From an uncultured Clostridium sp. (GTDB lineage: Bacteria > Bacillota > Clostridia > Oscillospirales > Acutalibacteraceae), in contig URIN01000089.1 of NCBI GenBank assembly GCA_900547915.1, positions 1 to 6,544 of the forward strand: DNA of 6,544 bases, in the 5' to 3' direction. Positions 6,498 through 6,544 of the stretch are shown piece by piece. Below the pieces are notes generated by a model. That model was not told where the DNA came from. It saw only the letters and a program-made list of their open reading frames with translations, and ran no database searches. Made by a program: the position numbers and the translations under genes. Positions within the stretch are counted from its first letter, which is position 1; each line of letters starts with the position of its first letter.

Positions 6498-6544
6498 CTG
6501 TCTCTTATACACATCTGACGCTGCCGACGAATAGCCTTGTGTAG
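6498..6544 (+). other. Synthetic Nextera i5-side adapter (not genomic)
   Basis: Bases 6498-6516 are the reverse complement of the 19-base Tn5 mosaic end, and 6517-6530 are the read-1 tail of the Nextera adapter. Bases 6531-6538 (atagcctt) lie in the i5 index position; their reverse complement AAGGCTAT matches, as I recall, index S520. Bases 6539-6544 (gtgtag) fit the P5 oligo. Genomic DNA ends at 6497. Confidence 0.98.

Overview
The window is 6450 bp of bacterial DNA (48-6497) with 47 bases of synthetic Illumina Nextera sequence at each end. The gene content and style suggest a moderately AT-rich Firmicute of class Clostridia, probably Ruminococcaceae/Oscillospirales. The grounds are the clostridial look of EF-Tu, a RecD2-type (RecBC-independent) helicase, an ECF-type transporter, and strong GGAGG-type Shine-Dalgarno sites. 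The taxon is an inference from recalled family resemblance, not from a search. Independently prepared short-read or metagenome data would naturally give contig ends like these.

All six genes are on the minus strand, so transcription runs from high to low coordinates. Reading in that direction: tuf (EF-Tu, 6432-5236) ends in a textbook intrinsic terminator with a cUUCGg loop (5222-5193). After a 153-bp gap with a candidate extended -10 promoter comes recD2 (5082-2860). A 64-nt spacer follows, holding a TATAAT box and a GC-rich inverted repeat. Then come an MreB-family actin homologue (2795-1767), a BtuR/CobO-family corrinoid adenosyltransferase (1770-1288, ATGA overlap), an ECF transporter T subunit (1268-414), and the first half of an ECF ATPase (441-48, 28-bp overlap with ecfT). 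The ATPase is cut at the insert boundary inside its ABC signature motif.

The last four genes overlap or nearly touch and look like one translationally coupled unit. The adenosyltransferase next to an ECF module suggests corrinoid salvage: import by an ECF transporter, then adenosylation. The substrate-binding S subunit is not in the window, so the substrate is unproven. The MreB homologue is not beside mreC/mreD and differs from canonical MreB at a conserved glycine of the nucleotide site, so it may be a specialised paralogue.

I see no phage, CRISPR, defence, transposon or RNA gene here. The segment is mainly ordinary housekeeping and metabolic DNA. The points worth a second look are the adapter ends, the unusual MreB-corrinoid gene neighbourhood, the internal promoter with its inverted repeat, and the degenerate first coupling motif of EcfT. 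There is no stretch over 300 bases without a gene.
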